64,000 bases of DNA from Tilletiopsis washingtonensis (GCF_003144115.1 NW_020312015.1:1-64000), one strand, 5' to 3'; positions 33,915 through 44,841 are shown, counted from the first letter of the stretch. A program made the numbers and translations. The notes: generated by a model from the letters alone, not told the origin.

Positions 33915-34609
33915 GATTGAGCCTTGACGTTCAGAAGCCCCCGCTCGCTCTCCCACTTCCGCTCGCATGTGCGTTCTGGCGGCGAAGCATTCGCCCATCA
34001 GGAAAGGGGCTGTGCCGGTCGCACTAGGCAGAGAGCTCAGGCGCTGCCGGGAGATGAAGAGGCACGGGCGGCGGCGCATGAGAGGCGAGCGATGCAGCGG
34101 CGGCAGAGGGGCGGCGACTGGCCTGCTGCACGGCCCGCCGGGCTCGATCAAGTAGTGAGACAGCGCTGAAGGCTGTCCTGTCCGGCCCTCGGAGGCAGAG
34201 GCAGCAGCGTCAAGAGCCGCTGCTCTTTGGGACACAGCCTGCCTGCGGCTGCAGCGGGCGCACTTGGCTCTGGAGCCACGCTGTCGCCGCCTGCACGGAC
34301 CTGTGCCCTCGGAACGCGTGACAGGTGCCGGCACGGAGGTTCATCAGCGACAGCTCGCGCCCCTTCCTCCTCCATCCCTTTCACCACATCAGTCGCTGCT
34401 CTCCGCGACAGCTGCGTTGTCCTACCACGCTCACCGCCACGTCACCACCGCGCGCTCGCTAGCGCCGTCAACGTGAGTATGAAGTGCAGCATTCCGTTCT
34501 GGGAACCTCGCGAGCGCCCTCAAGACCGCTGTGCTGTGGGCAGCGGCAGCACTGCTCACATGTACGAGCACAAAAATCTCATCGTTCTCCTATGCAGCTC
34601 TGCCTCAAC
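33915..34609 (+). promoter_or_regulatory. Upstream region of F-box gene 1 with probable 5'-UTR intron
   Basis: About 0.7 kb after the methyltransferase. A candidate 5'-UTR intron spans 34473-34597 (GTGAGT donor, TATGCAG acceptor), placing the acceptor 12 bases before the ATG at 34610. Nothing else was recognised. Confidence 0.45.
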
Positions 34610-35625
34610 ATGACACGCCGTTCTCGCGCAAGCCGACCGGTCAAGAAGCTCAAGACCTCGCATCATCAACGCGCGCCCGAGCGCGCAGCCGTCACCGGCG
34701 TCCTCTCGCTGCCGCCCGAGCTTTTGACCATGATCTGCGAGCTGGTCTCGGATCGGGACCTGCTTGCGCTGACTTGCACCAACAGACTCCTTCGTGACCT
34801 TGCTGTACGTTCTCGTTGACGCTTCAGGCACTCGCCGCTGACACGAACATCACAGCCTTCTGACTCGCTCATGTGGCAACACCGGGGTGACAGAAGCAGC
34901 GAGAGGAGCAAGACAGACTTCCGCGCCGACACGACAAAGACCTATCTGACGGCCAAAGAGCGCTGTCTCATTCTCGGCTGCGTCCTGTGCTGGCATTGCC
35001 ATGCTCGCAGAGCGGATGAGAAGGACAGCAGAAGGGCCTACTGCCAGCCTTGCTGGCGCGGCCTTGGTCTCTCGGCGCATCCATTGAAACCCGTGAGCAG
35101 ACTTGAGCCCTGCCTCCAAGCTTTTCCTGACTCCACGTTTCATGTAGGTGTGCACTTCCGCAGGCGAAGCAATGCTCACCTTTGGCCTCAAGCGAGCAGA
35201 AGTGGAGAGTCTGCCTCTCTACCGCGAGGTCGTCGAGTGGCTGCCCGAGTGGAGATCCGTGTACGATAGTGACCATATTTACTTCCGCGATGGAGATCCG
35301 TACCCATTCTACGCAGGCCTCCGCTTCTTCGTGGCAACCTCAACGTACGACTGGTTTGCCAGACGCTACACCGTCTTGCCGACTGGTGTAATTGTCCGCG
35401 CTGACTTCCGTAGCCGCGTCACAAGAGTAGAGCATCCTGACGAAGCGTCAGTAAGATCGCGGCTGCGCATACCTTTATCTACGCCGCTGACGGCATGTGA
35501 TCAGGCTAAGAGCGGCAAGGCAAGCGGGATCCTTGGACTTGATCTCCCGCTGGCGCGACTACTATCGGCGTGAGGACCTGGTCGTCGTCTGGAAGGCCAA
35601 GGTACTTGAAGCGCAGCGAAAATAG
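34610..35625 (+). CDS. F-box protein with XPA-like zinc finger, family copy 1 (possibly truncated)
   Basis: Modelled at 283 residues with introns 34805-34855, 35093-35147 and 35447-35504 (last donor GTCAGT, as in copy 4). A basic N-terminus leads to an F-box (LSLPPELLTMICELVSDRDLLALTC). Then comes the family block YLTAKERCLILG and a C-x2-C-x14-C-x2-C finger (CWHC...CQPC). Next is a segment like the XPA C-terminal region (AGEAMLTFGLKRAEVESLPL) and a basic helix (RWRDYYRREDLVVVWKAKV). The frame ends at TAG 35623-35625. The same frame stays open beyond it and encodes an Arg/Ala-rich stretch (SQRRRRAAAKERAAAP) like the continuation of copy 2, so the stop may be recent. Likely role, from the F-box, is substrate recruitment to an SCF ubiquitin ligase; the DNA-binding idea rests only on resemblance to XPA. 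Confidence 0.62.
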
Positions 35626-36505
35626 TCCCAGCGGCGGCGACGTGCTGCTGCGAAGGAGAGAGCTGCTGCCCCTCGACGGACCGCCGTCGTCCGCTCTATG
35701 GTGAGGCAGTGGACATGCGTGCGCGCCGTCTGGGCAAGGAGCACCTCACGCTCATGTCTGCACTGCAGCCTAATCGAGCGTGCAAGAGCAGCACTCAAGG
35801 CTCCATTCAAGCATGAGTGCCTCGTTGCCGTGTCACCATCTTCGCAAGAGTTTATGTGTCTGCGCCGCGCTATCTCTGAATCGACTCCGTTATCTCATCT
35901 GATGCGTGATAAGCTGCTGTGTGGGCGATACTTCTCATAGCCTGTCTGTTGCTGTGCGGTCTTCCTCTCTCGCCGTGCCTGATAGCTCGCGCTGCTAGTG
36001 TGTAGCGAGGACGGCGCACGTGGCTCCTGATGCGGTGAGCACGCGCTCGAGGCGAAATGTGAAGTTCGTCACTCCGCGCACAAGCACAGGCAGCGACGGG
36101 CATGCCGGAAGCCATGCATGCACACGAGATTGATTCTGGCTGGTCGAGGTGCGGAGGTGATGGAGTGGTGAGGTGACGGGTAAGAGGGGCCATCGCCGGG
36201 AATCGGAGGCCCCTTGGCGGCTCAAAGTATGTGCTACAGGAACAGGGCGTGTGATGAGGGTCGACGAGCTTGCTGAGGAGAAGAAGAGACTTGACTGCGG
36301 CAAGATGCCCGCCGAGAGGAGAACGACACGCGACGAGAAAGGACAGCAAGGAGCACAGGTGTCGTTGTGAGAACGAGGAGAGTGTTGGTGGAGCGAGCGA
36401 AGTCGATGGTAGCGTCGACGCATGAGAATAGCCCTCGCTCATCCGGTCTTGCTGCGACGACTAGACTGCATCAGCTTTGGTCGACGATCAACGAAGTCAG
36501 CACTC
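35626..36505. other. Region between F-box copies 1 and 2
   Basis: Two genes converge on this 880-bp stretch. Its first 80 bases look like former coding sequence of copy 1. The rest is less GC-rich, with short unconvincing frames. Both genes' 3' ends must lie here. Confidence 0.4.
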
Positions 36506-38001
36506 TCACCTAGCCGAGGAACTGCTGGCAGGGTCCACCTCGGCGTCGCGCACGTGCATGTTCGGCAGCGGCACGCCGAGACGCTGCTGCTGCTGACGCA
36601 GCAGTAGCTCGGCGATGACCGTCTGGTCGTCGATGAGACCGGCAGGAAGCAAGCTGAGCCAGTCGCCGCGAAGAAGCGCCTCCGCGACCGGGTCGCCCGT
36701 CAGCGACGGCAGCTGCAGGCCGGCGCTTGCCAGCAGCTCGCGGCGGACGTCTGCGACGATCTGCCGGCGATCGCTTCGCACTTGCGGCTGGTCTTGGTGA
36801 GCGGCTAGTCGCGCAGCGGCCTGACGGCGTCTCTGGCCTTCTCTCGCAAGTCTATCGCGCATTGTCTTGCGCCAGACGTATGCCAGATCCTTCCCGAACG
36901 GAAGGCTGTCCGATGCGTTCGTCCGCTGTAGCGCAAGTCTGAGCGAGGCTCGTCTTGCGTACTGGCAGTTCACTCACGGTCGAGCGCTCCGGCCAAGGCA
37001 TGTTTCTTCCATGCTAGCATCGCGGTACCTTCCTGACTTGATGACGCAGTAGCGTGGAGCCCATTTGAGATAGTGAGAGCGTGGCCACTCAAGAGAGGGC
37101 CTCTCCTGCGCTCTCCGAAGCCAATGATACGGGCCACTGTCCGGATCAGAAACAAACTAAACCTTTGCTGAGGCTGTGTCGCCCCACTCGACAACCAGGA
37201 TGGAAAGAGGAGCTTGTTCGACCTGTGCGCGCGTAAGACCGAACGCCTTCATTGCCTTCTCGACAGTGGCAAGTGCAGTCTGGCTCGCAAAGGTCAGCTC
37301 GCGCGTTTTTGCGGAGCGAAACTTTCCTCACAAGCTTCGTGGGCGGATAGAGCCGCTTCCAGCAGACTGTGCAGTGCACGCTGCTCATCGGACCGCCCCA
37401 CTGGCCCTCGTTTTGGAGGACCGCGTGGCAGTACGTGCACGCAACGTTGCCCAGCAACAGACACCGCTCTCTCGCAGAGCAGTAGTCCAGCAGGCGGTTT
37501 CTACTCATTTCGACCTGCCGTTCGACGGGCTTGAGGGTGCAGCGCCGTCGCCAAATCTCCGCTTCGTCGTGCTGCGCATTACTGTTCAGCTCGCGTGTCA
37601 GTATGGCCGCGAGCGGCGCTCACGAGCAAGACTTTGAAGGTAGAGCAGGTGTCCTTAAGCTCGACTAGAGTCACGTCCGAGCAGTATTCGCAGATGATGC
37701 CGAGCAGCTCGACCGGAAGAGAGGTCAAGCCTGTGGCGACGTGTTTGAAGCCGATCTTGGCGTGCGCCGGCTGCGCCGAGCCTTGGACTGCGCCGCGCAC
37801 CTCGTCCGCATACGCTGTGTTGGCGGAGCTCGCCTGAGCGAAGTCGCCTTGCTTCAGTGCTCGCGCAAAGCGTGGATGTGGATCTGAGGGCACGCTAACC
37901 GTTCCTTGATGCGGCTTCTCTGCGCCCATCGTGCTGTCACTGCCCTTGCCGGTCCGAGGCGCGTCCGGAGCCCTCGAGCGCTGCCCGCGCGTCTTGACCA
38001 T
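36506..38001 (-). pseudogene. F-box/XPA-like family copy 2, apparently decayed
   Basis: Starts MVKTRGQRSRAPDAPRTGKG and carries an F-box (LTSLPVELLGIICEYCSDVTLVELKDTC). After an intron ending at a GCGCAG acceptor, the family block HDEAEIWRRRC and YCSARERCLLLG appears. The finger is C-x2-C-x18-C-x2-C (CTYC...CTVC), followed by the XPA-like motif TVEKAMKAFGLTRAQVEQAPL. An in-frame TAG at 37157-37159 (minus strand) then interrupts the frame, although coding resemblance continues (SGPYHWLRRAQERP, then VIKSGRY). A further exon encodes the family tail: YVWRKTMRDRLAREGQRRRQ, GDPVAEALLRGDW and IAELLLRQQQQRLGVPLP, with stop at 36506. Splice sites between 37000 and 36930 are ambiguous. A shortened but functional protein ending at the TAG is the alternative to a pseudogene. 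Confidence 0.5.
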
Positions 38002-39017
38002 CACTGCGGCTCTCTCTGGCGTGGCGCCGTGAACCAGGACGCCGAGGCTGTGCGGAAACGAGGAGCAAATCAGAACACCGCAGTAGAGGATGACGCCGCA
38101 ACTCTAGTTCCGCCGAGCTGCCTCGCCGTGGCCAGCACTCACTGCAGCTGTGTACGCTGCGTGTCGCGATGGTCGGCGAGCGCTCCTTGAGGCCGATGTG
38201 CTGTTGCGCTCAAGCTGATCATGAGTTCTCAGTAAGCACGACTTGCAGTGTGCAGGCGGCAGGTGCCGCCCGACGAGTCGGCCCACACTCACAGCTCAGA
38301 GACGGCGAGGAGCGCGCGAAGGGCACGCGTCGAGCGCGGCTGCAGCGCACGAGGAGGGAGAGAGAAGAAAGGCGAGGGCAGAGCGAGATGTGCAAGGGCT
38401 GGAGGGGCTGGTGTGAGGGATGGTGGTGGTCGGGAGGGCAGCTGCAGCGCCATTTGATTGGGCGCAACTGGCAGTGTCCTTGGCACGGCGCACGGCCTCG
38501 CCGCGCTCCTCGCGCGCCTCTTGGACGGCGCGCACGGCCGGCCCGCTGCACACCGCACGCGGCCTGCTCAACCTCGCCTGGCTTGTTGCCTCCTCCCCCT
38601 CGAGCAACGGCGAGGAGCGCCCTGCAGCGGGTGCTGGAGCGCAAGTCCAGCTGCGCACTCCCCACACACATGGACACGCGGCAGCCACAGCGACGTTAGC
38701 GCAAAGAGCGGAACGGGACATGCGATTCTCGGAGCTGGACGGATGTGACGCGTGTGAAGGGGTGATGAGCTCGACTCGGACACGGAAGGGGCTACAGCCA
38801 TGAGGGTGGTCCGGAGGGCCGGACGATGTGGAAAAGCGCTGCAGGCGGAGAAAAGGAACTGTGCGAGCGTGCGCGAGCGCACTCTACTGATGCGGGCCGA
38901 ATGCATGAAGCAGACACGGACCACACGCAAGGTGAGGTCGCCTTGAGGAAGAGACGAGTCAGTCAACCGCAGTAGATCTGAGCATGCAGAGCGTTGGACT
39001 GACACAATGCGGCATCA
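38002..39017. promoter_or_regulatory. Upstream region of F-box copy 2
   Basis: About 1 kb between copies 2 and 3, both on the minus strand. It contains purine-rich stretches on the plus strand (38330-38440), comparable to those upstream of copies 3 and 4. No additional gene recognised. Confidence 0.4.
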
Positions 39018-40445
39018 TTACCAGTCCGAATCATCTTCGTCCGAACTTTCCTCGTCCGAAGTCGTTTCCAGCGCCATCGAAGCAGCCTGCTGGAGTAGAG
39101 TCAGCTCTGAACGTTCAGCAGCAGAGGCCTCGCTGCTCGCACCTGGCTGTGCAGTCCTGTGCCACGACGCTGCATGACCATGCTCGGCAGAGGCACGCCC
39201 AACCGACTCTGCTCTCGGCGGATGACGAGTTCCGCGATGACGGCGGCTTCGTCGTCGATGCCGGCTGGTTGCAGACAGAACCACTCTCCTCGTATGAAAG
39301 CCTGAGCTACTGGATCGTCGCGTACTGTACTGAGACTCAGACCCGCATTGGTGAGGCTTGTCCGACGCGCTCGGAAGACAGCAGCAAGCTGTTTTTTGCT
39401 CTCTTGGTCATGACGAGCAGCGAGCGATCTGTACCAGACGTTGCTCAGATCCTCCACGCGGCGGAATGTCTGTATCGCCGAGGAGCTGCCGTAGGGACTG
39501 CATCAGAGATAACACTTGCAACGCAGTACTTGGCTCACTCACCCGTCTGCCGGACGGTCGAGCACAAACATATCGACTTCTTCTGCCTGAAGCTCCCTCC
39601 GTCGTCCTCGTTGGTCGACAATGTGTGACTTTGGCCCATCTTCGCTCCACTGCGTCACAAATTGATGGACAGGCACCGAGTCGACCTGCTCCGATGTGAG
39701 GTCAAAGTGCGCCATGGCCTCCTCGATTGTAGCCAGTCCTTTCTGACATGGACGAGCTGTCAGCACACTGCAGCTTGAGGATTCTCAGGAGCGGAACTCA
39801 CAGGCAAGCGATCTGGTCCGTCCCAGCCGTGGCGACGCGCACACAAAGCGCAAGTCTGCAAACCTGGGCGCTTGCGCGAGGTACTTGTGCCAGCAAGTCT
39901 CTTGCGACAGTATCGACAAGCTCTCCCACCCACGAGCAGGCATTGCTGCTTCTCCGTGGCATTCGCCAACAAGATGTCCCTCTGCAATGCGGCGCATGCG
40001 TCGGCAGGTGCCACTGAGGCACGCGAAATCCAGACAGATCCGTCCTCGTGCTGAGTGAGCAATGGGTTTAGTACAATGCTATGTGTGAAAGCGACACACT
40101 TACAAGCAGCCCGCGGTGCAAGTCAGGCGAGGCACAGCTCAGCGACACAAGGTCCATGTCGGAGACTTGCTCGAAGATGATGCCCAGCAGCTCGTTCGGA
40201 AGAGATTCGATGCCGACCGCGCTGCGCTCCCCCGCTGGTTGCGTCGCAGGCGGAGCAGCCTCCTGCTGTGACGATGAGGCAGCCGACGCGCTTGTCGTGG
40301 CGGGCCGAGACTGCTGCGTCGATGACGATGCGGTTGCGCTCGTTGCGTCAGAGGTCTCTGACTGCACAACGGGACGCTACGTCAGTACTTGTCCTCCAAG
40401 CACCAAGATCAACACACTTACCAGCTTCTGCTTCTTGCGAGCCAT
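39018..40445 (-). CDS. F-box protein with XPA-like zinc finger, family copy 3
   Basis: Intact, 385 residues, five introns (40362-40421, 40051-40103, 39743-39801, 39498-39542 and 39090-39142). The first exon is only MARKKQKL, as in copy 4. A Ser/Thr/Gln-rich stretch precedes the F-box (IESLPNELLGIIFEQVSDMDLVSLSC). Then HEDGSVW and KQQCLLVG lead to a finger of C-x2-C-x17-C-x2-C (CRYC...CALC), exactly the spacing of the XPA zinc finger. The XPA C-terminal-like motif is TIEEAMAHFDLTSEQVDSVPV. A basic helical part, DPVAQAFIRGEW and IAELVIRREQSRLGVPLP follow. The last exon ends in an acidic tail (TTSDEESSDEDDSDW). Likely an SCF adaptor; what it recruits is unknown. Confidence is high for the gene, moderate for the XPA resemblance. 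Confidence 0.78.
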
Positions 40446-41658
40446 GTCGAGGCGGATCTTGGTGGGCCGGAGCAGGGCGAAGAGCGGGCTGCGACAGGCA
40501 CGGCGAGGAGTCAGCCGACGGCAGGCACGGCCGTCGTCTCGCACCGCATGAGAAGGAAGGGCAGAATCACTTACAGCTTGCAAAGACTTTCAGCAGCCTG
40601 AGTGCTGAGGCACGGACGGCCGGGGACTTGGTCTCGAGCGTGCGGCTGTGCTGCGCGTGTGAGTAGGCGACGACAGGCGCACGTCGCCTCAGCCTCGAGA
40701 CTCACAGTGCGAGCTCGAGCCGCAGGAGCGGAGGGCGAGCAGCGAGAGAGAGGAGTATGCGACAGAGAAAGGTGCTGTCGAGAGCTCTGGACGAGCGCGG
40801 GTGGTGGTGAGAGGCACGCTCGACGCTGGAGCGGCCAGGGCGCTTCGGCATCGGCCCGAGCGTGGCACGCGGCGCGGCGCTTTCCCACGCGCGTCGGCGC
40901 TTCGTGGCCCAGAACAGGCCGCAAGGCGTGGGCGTGCAGAGGGTGCGCCGCAGCTGATCAGCAGCAGCCGCTGAGCAATCGTTGCACAGCGAAATGTCGC
41001 TTGAGGCAGCGTTCAGTCGAGCTCTATCGGCTGAGCACGGACTGCCGCAGCGGATGAATGCTTTTCGCACCGCTGCGCCGTGTCTCGCGCGCCTGCTGCG
41101 GCGTGGCGTCGCGAAAGAGAGACGGCAGCGAGCACCGAATCTGCCATCGTGCAGGCAGGCCGCGACCAACAGCAGCTCCTGGCACATGAGACGGTGCAGG
41201 AGCAACATAGTAGGTTGGAGGCAGCGTGACGCGGAGACACGTCATGTGATTCATGATTCTGGATGAGGCGACGCTCGTGAGGAGCTGACAGGCTCGGAGA
41301 AAGGGTGGCTGCGAGGCAACGGTCGACACTGAGTGATGAGAGAGGCAAGAGTGTTACATGCGAGAAGGAGGAGCTGAGAGAGCGAGAGCGCCGATCTGCG
41401 GCCTTGACTGAGCGACGAAGAGGCCCAGACTGGCGTGACCAGTGCGCTTGAGCGAGATGCTGCGAAAAGGGTGGGAAATGGGAGGGGAGCGCGAGGGAGG
41501 GGGGCCGGACGACGCTTCGAGTGTGCGAGAAGCACCTGCTGCGAGCGATGGCTATGCGTCGCTGTCACTTGGGGTCAAGACTGTCAGCTGTGCTCGGGAG
41601 CAAGGCAGCTCACTGAGCTCTTCGCTGCGCTCACCGAAATTGCAGCGACTGAACTCGA
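40446..41658. promoter_or_regulatory. Upstream region of F-box copy 3
   Basis: About 1.2 kb between copies 3 and 4. A probable 5'-UTR intron lies on the minus strand near 40660-40710 (GTGAGT donor, GCGCAG acceptor). A block near 40790-40890 resembles one upstream of copy 4. The remainder shows no gene. Confidence 0.4.
40790..40890 (-). repeat. Promoter block shared with F-box copy 4
   Basis: On the minus strand this reads GTGGGAAAGCGCCG, then CGCTCGGGCC, then GTGCCTCTCACCACCACC. The same three words occur in the same order at 43245-43345 upstream of copy 4. This indicates that the duplication included the promoter, or that the block is a conserved control element. Confidence 0.6.
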
Positions 41659-43038
41659 TTAGGCTTCCGTATCATCAGGTGTAGGCAGAGGCGTGCCGAG
41701 CAGACCCTGATTTTGACGATGGAGGAGTTCGGCAACGACAGCCGCTTCATCCTCCAGCCCGGCGAGGCGCAGAACGAACCTCTTGCTGCGCGAGACAGCG
41801 TTATACACTGGGTCATTTGACTGCTTGCACGCCAGTATCTTGACGCCTGCCATGCGCAGTCGCTCTTCACGAGCGCTCGCACGGGCTGAAGTCTCCCTGT
41901 GGATGACCATGCGATTGTTGACGGACCAAGCTGAGTGAGCCTCGCTCCAGCGACGAAAGAGCTTGACGGCCTTGAGGGAACTGAAAGGCAGAACATGAGC
42001 CTTCCGAGGCGTCGCTGACACACCCCGTACTGACCCGTCTTGCGGACGCTTGAGAACAAACAAAGTTTCTTCGGACTCCTGGAGCGGCCGGCGCGCGCCG
42101 TTCTCGTTGAAAGTGTAGGACTCGGACGTGCCGCCATAGACTCCCTCGCCCGCTGTCCATTGCGTGACGAACCGACGAACCGGAAGTGCAAGAATTTGAG
42201 CTCGCGTTAGGCCGTACAGATCCATCGCCTCTTCGAAGTCCTCCTCGGAACACAGGATATCCTGCCCGTCGTCATCAGCATAGTATAGCAATCTTCGCCA
42301 CACAGTGTACCTACGGGCGAGCGAGACGAATAGGACATGCGCTTCCGACACAGTGCGCAGTTAAATTTGGGTCCGGGAGAAGCATAGAAGAAGCTGAGCG
42401 GAGCGTCCCATTCGGGCTCGGGCGGAGCATTGTCTGGCGCCGATCCCTTCAGGTGCTTGTGGCAGTTCCAGCACATCATCTTACCGAGCATCTTGAAGCG
42501 TTCTTTCGCGGTCAGGTGATCGTTGCTCGGGTTGTCGTCCAATTTCGCCTGTACCTCGCGAGACTTGCAAGAGCTGCGCCGATCCCACTCGTCTGCGTCC
42601 TCGTGCTAAGACGCGAATAGTCAGCTTGGGGCCTGTGCTCTCCTGCCGACGACAGACTCACAAGCAGCGTGCGGCGCATCAGAGGCGAAGCACAGCTCAG
42701 CATCACCAGATCGTGGTCGGAGGAGATGAGATCGCGGATCATGACGAGCAGCTCGGGCGGAAGGTCCTCGAGGCCCGTAGGTGAGGCATGCTCCGAGACC
42801 ACGTGCCTCGTGGCTGACTGCTCAAGCGCGTGCTGCAGTTGCGCCCAGCCGGGTCCGGACGACGAAATCGTGGCGACAGGCTTGTCCTGCTGCTGCTGCT
42901 GCTCGCTCGACGACGACGTGCTCGCACTCGCTGCGTCGGAGGCGAACTGTGCGACGATGCCGCAGCGTCAGTCGATGTGCGGCTCGCAATTACTGACGGC
43001 CTGTATGCACTCACGAGCTTCTGCTTCTTGTTCGACAT
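41659..43038 (-). CDS. F-box protein with XPA-like zinc finger, family copy 4
   Basis: Intact, 382 residues, introns 42947-43014, 42606-42661, 42262-42314 and 41981-42034; the last uses a GTCAGT donor. It begins MSNKKQKL, then a Ser/Gln-rich segment and the F-box (LEDLPPELLVMIRDLISSDHDL). HEDADEW and HLTAKERFKMLGK follow. The finger is C-x2-C, a loop widened to about 35 residues, then C-x2-C (CWNC...CALC). The XPA-like motif is EEAMDLYGLTRAQILALPV. Next are FRRWSEAHSAWSVNNRMV, a basic helix with SARASAREERLRM, and the family tail DEAAVVAELLHRQNQGLLGTPLP. Exon structure matches copy 3 almost intron for intron, showing a duplication. Probable SCF adaptor; target unknown. Confidence 0.78.
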
Positions 43039-43593
43039 CTTGGAGCAGCACTTGAGGGACGGGCCGGCGCGGCTGGACTGGGCTTGCGCGTGAGCAGGCG
43101 GCGAGGGCAGCATGCGAAGCGCACGGCACGCTGTGGCGACTCACAATGCGCGAGCGACAGACGAGACGGCGACGGCGCAGCAGCAGATGCGCGAGCGCGG
43201 ATGGCGACGAGAGAAGAGAGTGGGTGGGAGAGCAGCAGAGGCGCTGCAGGGGTGGAGGTGGTGGTGAGAGGCAGGCTCGGCGCCGGCGAAGCACGCTCTT
43301 GGGGGGCCCGAGCGCGAGGCGAGGCGGCGGCGCTTTCCCACGCCGCCGCTTGCCGCGCACACGACACACACGACATCTGCCTCCTCTCGAGCCGCAGCGA
43401 GCCTTCCCTGCACCACAGCCTCCGTCTCCTCACTTTCCTCAGCCACAGCCTCGGTCGCCGTTGCCCATTCGCTCCCTCCTCTTACTCCTCTCCGCTCCGC
43501 CCTCGACCACTCAGGCACGGCCCCGTTGCCGAAGTCTGGCGCCCGACACACTCCCACCAACGCACGCACGCGCGCCGCACCTCGCTCTTCAGC
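43039..43593. promoter_or_regulatory. Divergent promoter of F-box copies 4 and 5
   Basis: 555 bp between opposite start codons. Positions 43245-43345 repeat the block found upstream of copy 3. The last 150 bases before copy 5 are C/T-rich. A 5'-UTR intron of copy 4 probably lies near 43090-43140 on the minus strand. Confidence 0.5.
43245..43345 (-). repeat. Promoter block shared with F-box copy 3
   Basis: Minus-strand words GTGGGAAAGCGCCG, CGCTCGGGCC and GCCTCTCACCACCACC match those at 40790-40890 in order and approximate spacing. The copies differ by small insertions, so the duplication is not recent. Confidence 0.6.
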
Positions 43594-44841
43594 ATGCAGC
43601 GGCTGCCGCTCGAGCTGCAGCTGCTCGTCTGCACTTACCTCTCCGACTGCGAGCTGGCCGCACTCGCTGCCACGTGCGGGCATTTTCGCAGGCTCCTCGT
43701 GAGTAGCGCCGAGCATCGTGCGCCTGGCGCCCCCTCTCACGTCTAGCGGCCGTCTGGCCGTCCATGCCTCGACAGCACGAGGACGCGCTGATCTGGTCGC
43801 AGCGTGTGAGAGGGAAGCCTCTTTCACTGCAACGAGCGCTCAAGGACGACGCGACGAAGAAGCATCTGAGCAGCAAGGAGCGCTGCCTCGTCCTCAGCCA
43901 AAACCTCTGCTGGAGCTGCCATGCGCCAGAACATTGGTTCTGGAGATGGACTCTGTCGACACGGATGGAGTTCACCGTGCGAGTCACCAGCCCAAAGTCA
44001 GAGCGCGGAGCCAGTGAAGGCTCGTGCAGCTCGACGCCTTCGCTCGCATCGACGACCTCGGGCGAGTCGCGCAGCTCTTTCGCCTCGTTTGACACCAGAG
44101 TCTCGTCTGTGGAGTCACGCATGTCCTTCGCCACCGACGACTCGTCCGATGAGTGCAAGGGCTTCTGCACCTCCTGCCACAAAGCTCTCGACGGCGCATT
44201 CAACGTACGTTCATGCATGACCACCGCACCTTCGTGTTGCTGACTGAGCGATTCAGGAGATCTATCATCGCCCAGAAGACGCAATGCGATACTACAAGCT
44301 CACGCCGGAGCAGTTTCGCACTGTGCCCAAGTGCGTATGGGTGACGGAATGGCTTCGTTCAGAAGCGTCGCGCGCTTCCGACTGTGCCGAGCAAGAAGCG
44401 GCGGTGGACAACGTCGGTATGTGGACCGAGAGCACACACATCATCGACGGTGGACGCGCAGGGCGCCGTAGGCATGTACGGCCGAATGAGCGCAATTTGT
44501 TCACCCTTGAACGGCCTCTCATGTGAGCCCGGTCTTCCCCGCGCGCATGTTGTCGCGACTGACGAGGGCGCTTTCTCAGGTGGACTGCGGACGCGTCTGA
44601 GCAGGGAGGCGACATGGACAACAGCTCCGAAGCCGGAGGCGCCGACGAGAAGGACCGAAAGAAGGCCAAGAGCGCGCCCGTAGAGTATCTGAAAGCGTCG
44701 GCCTACGCAGTCTTCTGGCACGCGAAGCAGATCAGGAAGGTGTGGCGCAAGAAGATGAGGGCTGGTCATCGGGCAAAGCGTGACCGCCGCCGTCGTACAG
44801 TGGAGGCCTGGCGTGAGGGCGCAGCCACCGACGCGCCGTGA
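43594..44841 (+). CDS. F-box protein with XPA-like zinc finger, family copy 5
   Basis: Encodes 353 residues with introns 43699-43775, 44205-44256 and 44523-44579. The N-terminus is almost bare F-box (MQRLPLELQLLVCTYLSDC), lacking the KKQKL leader. HEDALIW and HLSSKERCLVLSQ follow. The finger pairs CWSC and CTSC are separated by about 85 residues, filled by a Ser-rich insertion (SLASTTSGESRSSFASFD). The XPA-like motif is PEDAMRYYKLTPEQFRTVP, then VWVTEWL and a basic helix (RKVWRKKMRAGHRAKRDRRR). The product ends at DAP without the family tail (IAEL...LGVPLP), so it is either a shorter subtype, like copy 1, or truncated. The widened finger loop makes zinc binding less certain here. Confidence 0.72.

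Noticed and set aside
35148-35573. F-box copy 1 ending at 35573 without the third intron
   Set aside because: Reading through gives a tail unlike any family member. The GTCAGT donor, also used in copy 4, gives the expected Trp/Arg-rich helix.
35698-35940. Short frame after F-box copy 1 as a separate gene
   Set aside because: It follows directly on family-like sequence and has no start context or motif of its own; more likely decayed downstream sequence.
34610-44841. F-box cluster as a transposon or retroelement family
   Set aside because: Copies have spliced, conserved multi-exon structure, their own promoters and no terminal repeats or target-site duplications; gene duplication explains them better.
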